This document shows, piece by piece, positions 18,921-27,468 of a stretch of 51,775 nt of DNA (position 1 is its first letter; each line of letters starts with the position of its first letter). Position numbers and translations under genes: made by a program. Source of the stretch: an uncultured Ruminococcus sp. (GTDB lineage Bacteria > Bacillota > Clostridia > Lachnospirales > Lachnospiraceae); the NCBI GenBank assembly GCA_946494335.1, contig CAMMBV010000023.1, positions 1-51,775 on the forward strand, read 5' to 3'. Under the pieces are notes generated by a model that ran no database searches, was not told the origin of the DNA, and was given only the letters and a program-made list of their open reading frames with translations.

Positions 18921-18956
18921 AAAGACAAGGGCGTCTTTATTCAGAAGGGTTCTCTG
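18921..18956 (+). promoter_or_regulatory. tandem ANTAR-type hairpins in the glnA leader
   Basis: Hairpin 1: AAAGAC/GTCTTT closes hexaloop AAGGGC (18927-18932; A1, G4). Three bases later hairpin 2: CAGA/TCTG (18942-18945, 18953-18956) closes AGGGTTC, a 7-base loop that still has A at 1 and G at 4. A two-hairpin A1/G4 element before a terminator is the known RNA target of ANTAR antiterminators, and an ANTAR gene lies just after glnA. Confidence 0.65.
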
Positions 18957-18974
18957 GGTAAAGCTGCCCTTTTT
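18956..18974 (+). terminator. attenuator-type terminator in the glnA leader
   Basis: GGGTA (18956-18960) pairs with TGCCC (18965-18969), followed by TTTTT. A longer alternative pairs GAAGGG (18944-18949) with CCCTTT. Both compete with the second hairpin upstream. A further hairpin, TGCCCC/GGGGCA (18994-19008), sits just before the ribosome site. Confidence 0.65.
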
Positions 18975-19021
18975 ACGTTGAAACAAGACAGTTTGCCCCT
19001 TGGGGGCAGGGAGAGATTTTT

Positions 19022-20347
19022 ATGGAAAATTATAACAAAGCTGAAATTTTACAAATGGTGGAAGAAGAAGATGTGGAATTTATCCGTCTTCAGTTTACAG
19101 ATATGTTCGGCGTTCTGAAAAATGTCGCCATACCGGCCAGCCGACTTGGAAAGGCCATGGATAACCGGTGTACCATTGATCTGGCCTCTCTGGACGGTTT
19201 TTCCCAGAGGGAAGAGACAGACCTGTACCTGAAGCCGGATTTTGATACGTTTTCCATTCTTCCGTGGCGTCCGCAGCAGGGTAAGGTAGCCAGATTCCTG
19301 TGCGACGTATGTCTGGAGGACGGCAGGGAATACGAAGGAAGCCCCCGGCGGATTCTGAAAAATGTACTGAAAAAAGCCAGGGATATGGGATATGTGTTTC
19401 AGGTGAATCCGGAATGTGAATTTTTCCTGTTTCATACGGATGACAACGGTATGCCTACTACGCTTTCTCATGAAAAGGCGGGGTATCTGGATACCTCTCC
19501 GGTGGATCTGGGGGAAAATACCAGACGTGATATCATTCTGACGCTGGAGGAGATGGGGTACGAGATTGATTCCTCTCATCATGAAATGTCTCCCGCCCAG
19601 CACGAGATTGATTTTGCATTTGAAAATGCTCTGGACACGGCGGATAAACTGATGACATTTAAAATGGCCGTGCGGATCATCGCCAAGCGGTATGGGCTTC
19701 ATGCAACCTTTATGCCCAAACCCCGTATGGAGGTAAACGGTTCCGGCATGCATCTGAATATGCGGCTTTTGAAAGACGGTAAATATCTGTTTGAGGATGA
19801 GGATGGAAAGCTGAGCCGGGAGGGAGAGGCATTCATGGCGGGAATTCTTTCGCATATTCAGGGGATGACGGCAGTTTTCAATCCTCTTGTCAATTCCTAT
19901 AAGCGGCTGGTTCCCGGATTTGAGGCGCCCTCTGAGGTAACCTGGTCCAGGAAACAGAGAAATGCACTGATACGTGTGCGAAGCCGTCTGAGCGAGGGAC
20001 TGAATCTGGAGCTTAGAAGTCCCGATTCCACCTCCAATCCCTACTTGGTATTCGCGCTGTGTCTGGCAGCGGGACTTGAGGGAATAGAAAAAGGTCTGAG
20101 CGCTCCCGAGGAGCTGACGGAGGATATCCGCAGATTATCCTGTGAAGAAAAAGCGGCCAGAGGGATCAAGATTCTTCCGGAAAACCTGGGAGAGGCGCTG
20201 CATGCTATGGAAAAAGATGATCTGGTCCGAAAGGTCCTGGGAGAGGATTACGTAAAGGAATACTGTGAAACAAAGCGCAGAGAATGGAAAGGATATCTGG
20301 CTCAGGTTTCTGAATGGGAGCTGAACCGGTATCTCTATCTGGTGTAA
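19022..20347 (+). CDS. glnA: glutamine synthetase type I (alpha)
   Basis: A 441-aa dodecameric-type synthetase close in length to B. subtilis GlnA (444). Signatures seen are the beta-grasp region RLQFTDMFGVLKN, NPECEFFLF for metal binding, HHEMSPAQHEIDF, the ATP region HATFMPKPRMEVNGSGMH, and NSYKRLVPGFEAPSEVTWS. It lacks the adenylylation loop of the beta type, so control is probably by feedback and antitermination. GGGAGAG is the ribosome site. It is followed 24 bp later by an ANTAR regulator. Confidence 0.96.
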   Translation: MENYNKAEILQMVEEEDVEFIRLQFTDMFGVLKNVAIPASRLGKAMDNRCTIDLASLDGFSQREETDLYLKPDFDTFSILPWRPQQGKVARFLCDVCLEDGREYEGSPRRILKNVLKKARDMGYVFQVNPECEFFLFHTDDNGMPTTLSHEKAGYLDTSPVDLGENTRRDIILTLEEMGYEIDSSHHEMSPAQHEIDFAFENALDTADKLMTFKMAVRIIAKRYGLHATFMPKPRMEVNGSGMHLNMRLLKDGKYLFEDEDGKLSREGEAFMAGILSHIQGMTAVFNPLVNSYKRLVPGFEAPSEVTWSRKQRNALIRVRSRLSEGLNLELRSPDSTSNPYLVFALCLAAGLEGIEKGLSAPEELTEDIRRLSCEEKAARGIKILPENLGEALHAMEKDDLVRKVLGEDYVKEYCETKRREWKGYLAQVSEWELNRYLYLV

Positions 20348-20371
20348 TCATATGTTTGTTGGAGGCGGCGG

Positions 20372-20920
20372 ATGAGTGTAGTGCTGATTGTGTTACCAAA
20401 ATCAGAAGACGGAAAAAAGGTGAAGAAAATTCTGATGAATCATGGATTTTCTCATGTATTTGCATATCCGACTGCGTCTGCCCTTCTGCAGGAAGTGAAC
20501 CGGCACAGTTATGGCCTGGTAATCAGCGGCTATCGTCTGAAGGATATGTATTACCGGGAGCTGGCGGATAGCCTTCCTTCTTTTTTTGAAATGGTGCTTA
20601 TTGGTTCGGCCAGTACAGTGAGTGAAGCCGACGCAGGGATTCTCTCGCTGACTACGCCCCTGAAGGTCTACGATTTGGTAAATACGGTGGAAATGGTACT
20701 GGCGCAGCTGGAACGCAGGTTTCGGAAGAATAAACGGCCCCAGAAGCGTTCACAGCGGGAAGAGAACTATATCCGCAATGCCAAATTTCTTTTGATGGAA
20801 CGAAATCATCTTTCCGAGGAGGAAGCTCACCGCTATATTCAAAAATCCAGTATGGACAGCGGAACCAATATGGTGGAAACAGCCCAGATGATTTTAATGC
20901 TGATGTTTGAGGAAGGGTAA
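20372..20920 (+). CDS. ANTAR-domain RNA-binding antiterminator
   Basis: A 182-aa protein with an N-terminal pseudo-receiver domain (about 1-115) that lacks a clear phospho-acceptor pattern, then a short helix, and a C-terminal ANTAR domain (about 128-180). The ANTAR signature is plain: RNAKFLLMERNHLSEEEAHR followed by the IQKSSMDS region. ANTAR proteins bind RNA hexaloops and stop terminator formation. It resembles the clostridial NitR/GlnR-like regulators found after glnA. Its likely targets are the leaders of glnA, pyrG and perhaps glnN in this window. GGAGG at 20361-20365 precedes ATG 20372. Confidence 0.88.
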   Translation: MSVVLIVLPKSEDGKKVKKILMNHGFSHVFAYPTASALLQEVNRHSYGLVISGYRLKDMYYRELADSLPSFFEMVLIGSASTVSEADAGILSLTTPLKVYDLVNTVEMVLAQLERRFRKNKRPQKRSQREENYIRNAKFLLMERNHLSEEEAHRYIQKSSMDSGTNMVETAQMILMLMFEEG

Positions 20921-20933
20921 AGGAGAAAAAGAC

Positions 20934-22262
20934 ATGGATTTTATCATAGAAGAAGAGAAAACGATCCAAACCGATCTTGAGAAGCTTCTTTGCACAGAAG
21001 AAGGGCAGGAGCTGACGATGGAAGGCGCCGTTCACAGTGTGCGGGATATGGGTGAGATCGGATTTATCATACTCAGAAAAAGAGAAGGTCTGATTCAGAC
21101 GGTCTGGGAGTCAGGCAGGACGGACACACAGTCCGGCCGTATCCGGGAAGGCGATGTCATCCGGGTACAGGGAATTGTAAAAAAGGAGGAACGGGCGCCC
21201 CATGGAAAGGAGCTGCGCCTTGTGAAAACCTGGCATCTTTCCCACGCTGCCGTCCCGCTGGCGCTGCCCATTGATAAATGGAAGCTGAACACATCCCTGG
21301 AGGCAAAGCTGGATTACCGTTCCCTTTCTCTTCGGAATATAAGGGAGAGGGCAGTATTTCGCATTCAGGAAGGAATCGTGAGAGGATTCCGGGATTACCT
21401 GTATGATCAGGGATTTACCGAAATCCATACGCCTAAAATCGGGGCGAAAAGCGCCGAGGGCGGAGCCAATATGTTCAAGCTGTCTTATTTTCACCACCCG
21501 GCGGTTCTGCAGCAGAGTCCCCAGCTGTACAAACAGATGATGGTGGGCGTATTTGACCGGGTTTTTGAGACGGGGCCTGTATTTCGGGCGGAAAAGCATA
21601 ATACAAGACGCCATCTGAATGAATATACCAGCCTGGATTTTGAGATGGGCTACATTGAAAGCTTTCTGGATATCTGTGAGATGGAAGCAGGTTTTCTGCG
21701 TTATACCATGCAGCTTCTGAAAGAAAAGTATGAAAAGGAACTGAGTCTTTTGCAGGTTACGCTTCCGGATGTGAGCCGGATTCCCTGCGTAAGATTTGAC
21801 GAGGCCAAAAATCTGGTATCGGAAAAATACAAAAGGAAGATAAAAAATCCCTTTGATCTGGAACCGGAGGAGGAAGAGCTGATCGGCCGTTATTTTAAAG
21901 AAGAATGCGGCGCGGACTTTGTGTTTGTCACACATTATCCCTCCAAAAAGAGACCGTTTTATGCTATGGATGATCCGGAGGATGAAAGATATACTTTAAG
22001 TTTTGATTTGTTGTATAATGGACTGGAAGTGACCACCGGCGGGCAGAGAATTCATGACGCCGAAAAGCTTCTGGAAAAAATGAAGAAGCGTGGAATGACC
22101 TCAGAAGGGCTGGAGCAGTATGTGGATGCTTTCCGTTTTGGAATGCCGCCCCATGGCGGTCTGGGCATCGGCCTGGAAAGGCTGACCATGCAGCTTCTGG
22201 GCCGGGATAATATCCGGGATGCCTGTCTCTTCCCGAGGGATATGAGCAGACTGGAACCCTAG
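20934..22262 (+). CDS. aspS2: archaeal-type aspartyl-tRNA synthetase, probably non-discriminating
   Basis: A 442-aa class IIb synthetase. An N-terminal OB-fold anticodon domain (about 1-120) precedes the catalytic core with FTEIHTPKIGAKSAEGGANMF, RAEKHNTRRHLNEYTSLDFE (motif 2) and GLGIGLERLTM (motif 3). It lacks the large insertion of the bacterial type. Non-discriminating AspRS2 enzymes carry a His after the GWV-like strand and a Pro in the next loop; here His34 (GAVHSVRD) and Pro89 (RAPHGK) fit. Together with gatCAB directly downstream this makes Asp-tRNA(Asn) for amidation to Asn-tRNA(Asn). AGGAG precedes ATG 20934. Confidence 0.88.
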   Translation: MDFIIEEEKTIQTDLEKLLCTEEGQELTMEGAVHSVRDMGEIGFIILRKREGLIQTVWESGRTDTQSGRIREGDVIRVQGIVKKEERAPHGKELRLVKTWHLSHAAVPLALPIDKWKLNTSLEAKLDYRSLSLRNIRERAVFRIQEGIVRGFRDYLYDQGFTEIHTPKIGAKSAEGGANMFKLSYFHHPAVLQQSPQLYKQMMVGVFDRVFETGPVFRAEKHNTRRHLNEYTSLDFEMGYIESFLDICEMEAGFLRYTMQLLKEKYEKELSLLQVTLPDVSRIPCVRFDEAKNLVSEKYKRKIKNPFDLEPEEEELIGRYFKEECGADFVFVTHYPSKKRPFYAMDDPEDERYTLSFDLLYNGLEVTTGGQRIHDAEKLLEKMKKRGMTSEGLEQYVDAFRFGMPPHGGLGIGLERLTMQLLGRDNIRDACLFPRDMSRLEP

Positions 22263-22279
22263 GGAAAGGAAAGAGAAAA

Positions 22280-22570
22280 ATGAGCAGAAAGATAGACGAC
22301 GCCACCATGGATAACGTGGAAATTCTGGCTAAGCTGGCGCTTTCCGATGAAGAGAGGGAAAGGGCCAGAGAGGAAATGGAAAAGATTTTATCCTATGTGG
22401 AAAAGATCAACGAACTGGATACGGACAGGACAGAACCGCTGGTGCATATTCTGGAATCGGGTAATGTGTTCCGGGAGGATGAGGTGACAAACGGCAGCGG
22501 GAAGGAAGAGTCGCTGGCAAATGCGCCCAGAAAGAAGGACGGCCAGTATATGGTTCCAAAGACTGTCTGA
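22280..22570 (+). CDS. gatC: Asp/Glu-tRNA amidotransferase subunit C
   Basis: A 96-aa small subunit that wraps around GatA and GatB and stabilises the transamidosome. The family pattern is visible in VEILAKLALSDEERERAREEMEKILSYVEKI at the start and LREDEV-like FREDEV near 75. AAGGAAAG precedes the ATG. It lies 17 bp after aspS2 and 17 bp before gatA, in one operon. Confidence 0.93.
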   Translation: MSRKIDDATMDNVEILAKLALSDEERERAREEMEKILSYVEKINELDTDRTEPLVHILESGNVFREDEVTNGSGKEESLANAPRKKDGQYMVPKTV

Positions 22571-22587
22571 GGGGAGGAAAAGATCAG

Positions 22588-24057
22588 ATGGAAGAGATTT
22601 TGCATATGTCCGCCCTGGAGCTGGGAAAGAGTATCCGGGAAGGAAAAATCAGTGTAAGTGAGGCGGCGGAAAGCTGTCTGGAACAGATCCGCAGGAAGGA
22701 GCCGGATATTTCGGCTTTCCTTTTTGTGGATGAGGATGGATTAAAACAAAGGGTCAAAGAGGTGGAAGAAGGAATCCGTCAGGGACGTTATACCAGTCCT
22801 CTGGCGGGTGTTCCTGTGGCAGTCAAAGATAATATCTGCACGAGAGGAATGAAGACCACCTGCGCCTCCAGGATGCTGGAAAATTTTGTGCCCCAGTATG
22901 ATGCAGAGGCGGTAAAGCGGCTGGAAGAGGCAGGGATGATCATCGTGGGCAAAACCAATATGGATGAGTTTGCCATGGGAAGCACCAGCGAGACCTCCTA
23001 CTTTCAGACTACGAAAAATCCCTGGAATACGAAACATGTGCCGGGCGGCTCCTCGGGGGGCTCCTGCGCCGCAGTATCTGCCGGTGAAGTGTGGATGGCG
23101 CTGGGTTCCGACACGGGAGGATCCATCCGCCAGCCGGCTTCCTACTGCGGTGTAACCGGTCTGAAGCCGACCTACGGCAGAGTGTCCCGTTACGGACTTA
23201 TTGCCTACGCATCGTCTCTTGATCAGATCGGGCCCATCGGCGGAAACGTAAAGGACTGCGCAGCGTTTTACGATGTGATTGCCGGAAAAGATGAAAAAGA
23301 CGCTTCCAGCAGCCCTGTGCCTGTGGAGACGGCTGTCTGGAAAGAAAAGGAAGATCTCACTGGTGTCCGCATCGGAATCCCCCGGGAATATCTGGGTGAG
23401 GGGACGGATCCGCAGGTAAAACAGGCCATTGAAAAGGCCGCCGCGCTGATGGAAGAGCACGGGGCTTTCGTGGAATGGTTTTCCCTTAAGATGACCGAAT
23501 ATGTGATTCCGGCTTATTATATCATCGCCTGTGCAGAGGCAAGCTCCAACCTGGAACGGTTTGACGGAGTGAAATACGGCTATCGAAGCGCCGATGTGCA
23601 GGAGCTCCATGAAATGTATAAAAAGAGCCGTCAGGAAGGATTCGGAGAAGAAGTAAAACGAAGGATACTGCTGGGCTCCTTTGTTTTAAGCTCCGGTTAT
23701 TATGACGCTTACTACCTGAAGGCGCTGAAGACAAAAGCGCTGATTAAGCATGAACTGGATATGGCTTTTCAGAAATATGACTGTATCCTGGCTCCGGCCT
23801 CGCCTTCTGCTGCGCCGGAACTGGGAACCAGTCTCAAGGATCCGCTGAAAATGTATTTAAGTGATATTGATACGGTGGCAGTGAATCTGGCCGGTCTTCC
23901 GGCCATCTGCCTGCCCTGCGGCATGGACAGCCAAGGGCTTCCCATTGGAATGCAGCTGATTGGAGACTGCTTTCAGGAGAAAAAGATACTGGAAACGGCT
24001 GCGGTATATGAAAAACTGCGCGGTTCCTTTCCTGTATCCTGGAAGGAGGAAATGTGA
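22588..24057 (+). CDS. gatA: Asp/Glu-tRNA amidotransferase subunit A
   Basis: A 489-aa amidase-signature glutaminase that frees ammonia from glutamine for GatB. The Ser-cisSer-Lys triad is visible: Lys80 in VAVKDN, Ser155 in PGGSSGGSC and Ser179 in GSDTGGSIR. Length is normal. GGAGG precedes the ATG at 22588; Met7 is an alternative start. The stop overlaps the gatB start. Confidence 0.96.
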   Translation: MEEILHMSALELGKSIREGKISVSEAAESCLEQIRRKEPDISAFLFVDEDGLKQRVKEVEEGIRQGRYTSPLAGVPVAVKDNICTRGMKTTCASRMLENFVPQYDAEAVKRLEEAGMIIVGKTNMDEFAMGSTSETSYFQTTKNPWNTKHVPGGSSGGSCAAVSAGEVWMALGSDTGGSIRQPASYCGVTGLKPTYGRVSRYGLIAYASSLDQIGPIGGNVKDCAAFYDVIAGKDEKDASSSPVPVETAVWKEKEDLTGVRIGIPREYLGEGTDPQVKQAIEKAAALMEEHGAFVEWFSLKMTEYVIPAYYIIACAEASSNLERFDGVKYGYRSADVQELHEMYKKSRQEGFGEEVKRRILLGSFVLSSGYYDAYYLKALKTKALIKHELDMAFQKYDCILAPASPSAAPELGTSLKDPLKMYLSDIDTVAVNLAGLPAICLPCGMDSQGLPIGMQLIGDCFQEKKILETAAVYEKLRGSFPVSWKEEM

Positions 24058-25487
24058 TGGCGAAACAATATGAAACAGTGATTGGCCTGGAGGTTCATGT
24101 GGAGCTTTCCACAAAGACGAAAATATTCTGCGGATGTGCGGCCACATTCGGGGAAGAACCCAATACGCATACCTGTCCGGTCTGTACCGGGATGCCGGGG
24201 GCGCTGCCTGTTTTGAATAAGAAGGTGGTGGAATATGCCATGAAACTGGGTATTGCCGCCAACTGTCAGATAAACCGGTACAGCCGTTTTGACCGGAAGA
24301 ACTATTTCTATCCGGATAATCCCCAGAATTACCAGATATCGCAGCTTTATCTTCCCATCTGTCATGACGGATGGCTGGATATAGAGACGGCCTCGGGAAA
24401 TAAGAAAATCCGGATTCATGAGATGCATATGGAGGAAGATGCGGGAAAACTGATCCACGATGAATGGGAGGACTGCTCTCTGGTGGATTACAATCGAAGC
24501 GGCGTGCCGCTGATTGAGATTGTATCGGAGCCGGATATGAGAACGGCAGAGGAAGTGATCGCTTATCTGGAGAAACTGAAAATGATCTGTCAGTATCTGG
24601 GAGTTTCGGACTGTAAGCTGCAGGAAGGTTCCATGAGAGCGGATGTTAACCTGTCTGTCCGAGAAGTGGGCAGTGAAACAATGGGAACCCGTACGGAGAT
24701 GAAGAATCTGAACTCTTTCAAGGCAATCACCCATGCCATTGAGGGAGAGCGGGCACGGCAGATCGAACTTCTGGAAGAAGGCCGTCAGGTTATTCAGGAG
24801 ACGAGGCGGTGGGATGATAATAAAGAATCTTCCTATTCGATGCGTTCCAAAGAGGATGCCAAGGACTATCGATACTTTCCTGATCCTGATCTGATGCCGG
24901 TGGTGATTTCAGAAGGCTGGATTGAAGATATCAAAAAGCAGCAGCCGGAGTTTGCACCGGAGAAAGCGAAAAGATTTCAGCAGGAGTACGGACTGCCTCA
25001 ATATGACGCTTCGATTCTTACTCAGTCCCGCCGCATGGCGGATATTTTTGAGGAGACGGCCGGACTGTGCGGACAGCCCAAGAAGGTTTCCAACTGGATG
25101 ATGGGGGAAACCATGCGGATCTTAAAAGAAAAAGGCATGGATCCGGAGGAGCTTTCCTTTACGCCCTCTCATCTGGCGGATCTGATTCTGGCGCTGGAAC
25201 GAAAAGAAATCAACCAGCAGGGGGCAAAGCAGGTCTTTGAACAGATCATGGAAAATGATGTGGAGCCCATCTCCTATATGAAGGAAAAAGGGCTTATGAT
25301 GGTTTCTGACGACGGCGCCATCAGCCGGGCCGTGGAAGAAGTCATGGCGGAAAATCCCGAGACGGTGGAGGATTACCGGGGCGGAAAAGAAAAAGTACTG
25401 GGCTTCCTGGTGGGACAGGTAATGAAGAAGATGAAAGGAAAAGCAGATCCGGGCAAGGTCAATGCACTTTTGCGGGAGAAGCTTTAA
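24057..25487 (+). CDS. gatB: Asp/Glu-tRNA amidotransferase subunit B
   Basis: A 476-aa protein that phosphorylates the misacylated aminoacyl-tRNA and transfers ammonia to it. The N-terminal GLEVHVELSTKTKIFCGC and the zinc cysteines of CGCAATF and CPVC are intact. The C-terminal YqeY-like helical tail (about 330-476) that holds tRNA is present. ATG 24057 follows AAGGAGGA at 24043-24050 and overlaps the gatA TGA by one base; a GTG three bases earlier is less likely. It ends the glnA-ANTAR-aspS2-gatCAB run. Confidence 0.96.
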   Translation: MAKQYETVIGLEVHVELSTKTKIFCGCAATFGEEPNTHTCPVCTGMPGALPVLNKKVVEYAMKLGIAANCQINRYSRFDRKNYFYPDNPQNYQISQLYLPICHDGWLDIETASGNKKIRIHEMHMEEDAGKLIHDEWEDCSLVDYNRSGVPLIEIVSEPDMRTAEEVIAYLEKLKMICQYLGVSDCKLQEGSMRADVNLSVREVGSETMGTRTEMKNLNSFKAITHAIEGERARQIELLEEGRQVIQETRRWDDNKESSYSMRSKEDAKDYRYFPDPDLMPVVISEGWIEDIKKQQPEFAPEKAKRFQQEYGLPQYDASILTQSRRMADIFEETAGLCGQPKKVSNWMMGETMRILKEKGMDPEELSFTPSHLADLILALERKEINQQGAKQVFEQIMENDVEPISYMKEKGLMMVSDDGAISRAVEEVMAENPETVEDYRGGKEKVLGFLVGQVMKKMKGKADPGKVNALLREKL

Positions 25488-25508
25488 TAAAGAATAATCT
25501 GAAAAAGC

Positions 25509-25535
25509 GGAGCATGGCAAGAAAAGCCATGCTCC
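25509..25535. terminator. terminator after gatB
   Basis: GGAGCATGGC and GCCATGCTCC are perfect 10-bp arms with a 7-base loop. The following TTTGTCATTG is only moderately T-rich. It separates gatB from the convergent dehydrogenase gene. Confidence 0.7.
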
Positions 25536-25546
25536 TTTGTCATTGT

Positions 25547-26491
25547 TTATTTTCCCTTTGGTCCCGGGATACAGCCCTGCATCGTATAGCTCCAGGGTTT
25601 TTTCTGAAAGCTTAAAGTAGCGCCGCCAGTGACATCCACTGTTTCGCCCACCATGTAATTGGACATATCTGTACACATGGCAAATACGGCGATGGCCACT
25701 TCATCGGGATTTGTGGCAAGAGGAGTGTCCGCCGACAAAGCCTGCTGTTCCTCCATAAGCTCCATGCCGTAATAAGCAGCAGCCTTTCCGGTGTTGCTTA
25801 AAGCGCCCTCAGAGAGCATTCCGCCGGGGGCTACGCAGTTGACCGTGATTCCGTACTGCCGCAGTTCCTTGGCAACTCCCATGGTCATGCTGGCAACAGC
25901 CCCTTTTGCGGCGTTGTAGTGACTCATCATGCCGATGCCGTTTACATCACTGGAATGTCTGGCTGCGGAGGAAGTGAAGATAATCTTTCCTTTTATCTTG
26001 TTTCGCACCATGGAGCGGGCAGCGGCCTGGGCCATGAAATATTCACCCTTTAAATCAGTGTTCATGACCTTGTCATATTCGTCCTCCGGCATATCAAGAA
26101 ATGAAAACATGCTCCAGGTGGCGGCGTTTGCAACCAGGATATCTACCTTGCCATAAGTCTTTTCCGCAAAATCTATGGTTTCATAGCAGTCGGAAACCTT
26201 TGTTACATCCGTCTGATGCCAGGTAACTTCCCGGCCTCTGCTGCGAAACTCTTCTTCTGCTTTTTTTCCTTTCGCCTCACTGCGGGAGGCGATAACGACC
26301 TGGACACCTGCTTCGCTGAGACGGTTGACCACGTTATATCCCAGCCCGGAAGCGCCGCCGGTGACAACGGCTGTCTTGCCGGACATATTGTTTATGAAAA
26401 TATCAGCCAGACTCTGGATAGATGATACATTACCCAAGGTCAGATTGGCAATCATTTCCGGTGTAATCTGGTTCTGTTTTTCTTTGTCCAT
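25547..26491 (-). CDS. short-chain dehydrogenase/reductase (SDR)
   Basis: A 314-aa NAD(P)-dependent oxidoreductase of the classical SDR type. The nucleotide loop is TGGASGLG (44-51), NAAT follows near 122, and the catalytic Tyr192-x-x-x-Lys196 is in HYNAAK, with Ser near 180. A 37-residue N-terminal extension precedes the Rossmann fold, and the C-terminus is longer than usual. AAGGAAGGAG lies just before the ATG. It is divergent from a LuxR gene, and the 119-bp gap holds two copies of the dyad shared with the PanB-like and GroEL-like genes, so it probably acts in the same process. The substrate is unknown. Confidence 0.85.
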   Translation of the reverse strand: MDKEKQNQITPEMIANLTLGNVSSIQSLADIFINNMSGKTAVVTGGASGLGYNVVNRLSEAGVQVVIASRSEAKGKKAEEEFRSRGREVTWHQTDVTKVSDCYETIDFAEKTYGKVDILVANAATWSMFSFLDMPEDEYDKVMNTDLKGEYFMAQAAARSMVRNKIKGKIIFTSSAARHSSDVNGIGMMSHYNAAKGAVASMTMGVAKELRQYGITVNCVAPGGMLSEGALSNTGKAAAYYGMELMEEQQALSADTPLATNPDEVAIAVFAMCTDMSNYMVGETVDVTGGATLSFQKKPWSYTMQGCIPGPKGK

Positions 26492-26510
26492 ATAAATCTC
26501 CTTCCTTTAT

Positions 26511-26528
26511 ATACTGAAAATTCAGTAT
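26511..26528. promoter_or_regulatory. 18-bp dyad operator, site 1 (luxR promoter)
   Basis: ATACTGAAAATTCAGTAT, arms ATACTGAA/TTCAGTAT. It ends 22 bp before TATAAT (26551-26556) of the LuxR gene, abutting the -35 position, the geometry of an activator site. Confidence 0.7.
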
Positions 26529-26550
26529 TTTAATTTCAGGTTTGCTCTTA

Positions 26551-26556
26551 TATAAT
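26551..26556 (+). promoter_or_regulatory. -10 box of the luxR-type gene
   Basis: Perfect TATAAT with a poor -35 (TTTAAT) directly next to dyad site 1. This suggests that the promoter needs an activator. Confidence 0.6.
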
Positions 26557-26561
26557 AAAAG

Positions 26562-26579
26562 ATACTAAAAATTAAGTAT
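26562..26579. promoter_or_regulatory. 18-bp dyad operator, site 2 (SDR side)
   Basis: ATACTAAAAATTAAGTAT. On the minus strand it lies upstream of the SDR gene. A possible -10, TAAAAT, falls 29 bp after it rather than the 22 bp seen at the other promoters, so its role at the SDR promoter is less certain. Confidence 0.55.
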
Positions 26580-26610
26580 ACAATTGGTGCTGCCAGGGGG
26601 TGATTCTTCA

Positions 26611-27414
26611 ATGAATGAAATTACATATGCCTTTCCCAAACTGGAACATGTGGATCCTTCTGTTTACATAGATACATATAATCTGATATTGGAGTGCAGT
26701 CAGGCTCACAGCCCCAGAAGCTTTGCTGTTAAGCTGCTGGATTTGATGGGAAAAATGTGTTCTTACGATGAAGCCATGGTATTTTTTCTTGATGTCAACG
26801 GTAAAATTTCCGGGAAATATACCATCCATATACAGGAAAAATGGCTGGATGAATATCTGGATTACTATTTGAACCAAATTGAATTCCCTGATGAATTCAG
26901 GATTAATCAGGACGTTCGGGAAAATGCCTTGAATTACAGCTTTTCCAATATTATTGACTGGTCACAAGTTTCAGATTCTGAATTTCTGGTCAATTATATA
27001 AAAGCCAGAAAACTGAAATACAGCTGGGGATTCTGCTTTTTTGATCTGAACGGCGCTTACCGCGCTGTATTTTCTCTGGATCGTACCCGAAACGTGCCTT
27101 TTTCGGAAATTGAAAGAAATCGCTTGAATCTGGCTCTGCCCATTCTCAATAATATGTACCGGAACTTTTTTTATCAGGGAACGGATTTCAGTCCCAATCA
27201 GAGTAAGTCCAGCTGGAACAAATATAATTTTACCAAGAGAGAGACGGAAATCGTCAATCTGCTCTGTCAGGGTATGAGTATTCAAAATATCAGTTCCGCC
27301 CTGTATATCGCAAAAACTACGGTTTATAAACACATTTCCCATATTTACCAGAAAGCCAATGTTTCTACACAGCAGGAATTGCTTTTTAAAATCATGAGCC
27401 TGCATAAAAGCTGA
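26611..27414 (+). CDS. LuxR-type transcriptional regulator
   Basis: A 267-aa protein. The C-terminal LuxR helix-turn-helix (about 205-262) has FTKRETEIVNLLCQGMSIQN followed by the TTVYKHISHIYQKANV recognition region. The N-terminal 200 residues resemble an autoinducer-binding or GAF-like sensor fold with many aromatics and no receiver Asp, so it probably binds a small molecule. ATG 26611 has GGGGGTGA upstream. Its own promoter and those of the PanB-like and GroEL-like genes carry the same dyad at the same spacing, so it is the best candidate for their activator. Confidence 0.82.
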   Translation: MNEITYAFPKLEHVDPSVYIDTYNLILECSQAHSPRSFAVKLLDLMGKMCSYDEAMVFFLDVNGKISGKYTIHIQEKWLDEYLDYYLNQIEFPDEFRINQDVRENALNYSFSNIIDWSQVSDSEFLVNYIKARKLKYSWGFCFFDLNGAYRAVFSLDRTRNVPFSEIERNRLNLALPILNNMYRNFFYQGTDFSPNQSKSSWNKYNFTKRETEIVNLLCQGMSIQNISSALYIAKTTVYKHISHIYQKANVSTQQELLFKIMSLHKS

Positions 27415-27421
27415 CGGTAAA

Positions 27422-27460
27422 AAGGAACCGGAACGGCTCTGACCATCCGGTTCCTTCTTT
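27422..27460. terminator. bidirectional terminator between luxR-type and panB-like genes
   Basis: AAGGAACCGGA (27422-27432) pairs with TCCGGTTCCTT (27446-27456). The T-rich tail on plus is TTCTTT, and on minus it is TTTTT, serving both convergent genes. Confidence 0.85.
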
Positions 27461-27468
27461 CTGGCTGT

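Noticed and set aside
20921-20933. T-box or other riboswitch before aspS2-gatCAB
   Set aside because: The gap to the upstream gene is only 13 bp, leaving no room for a leader RNA.
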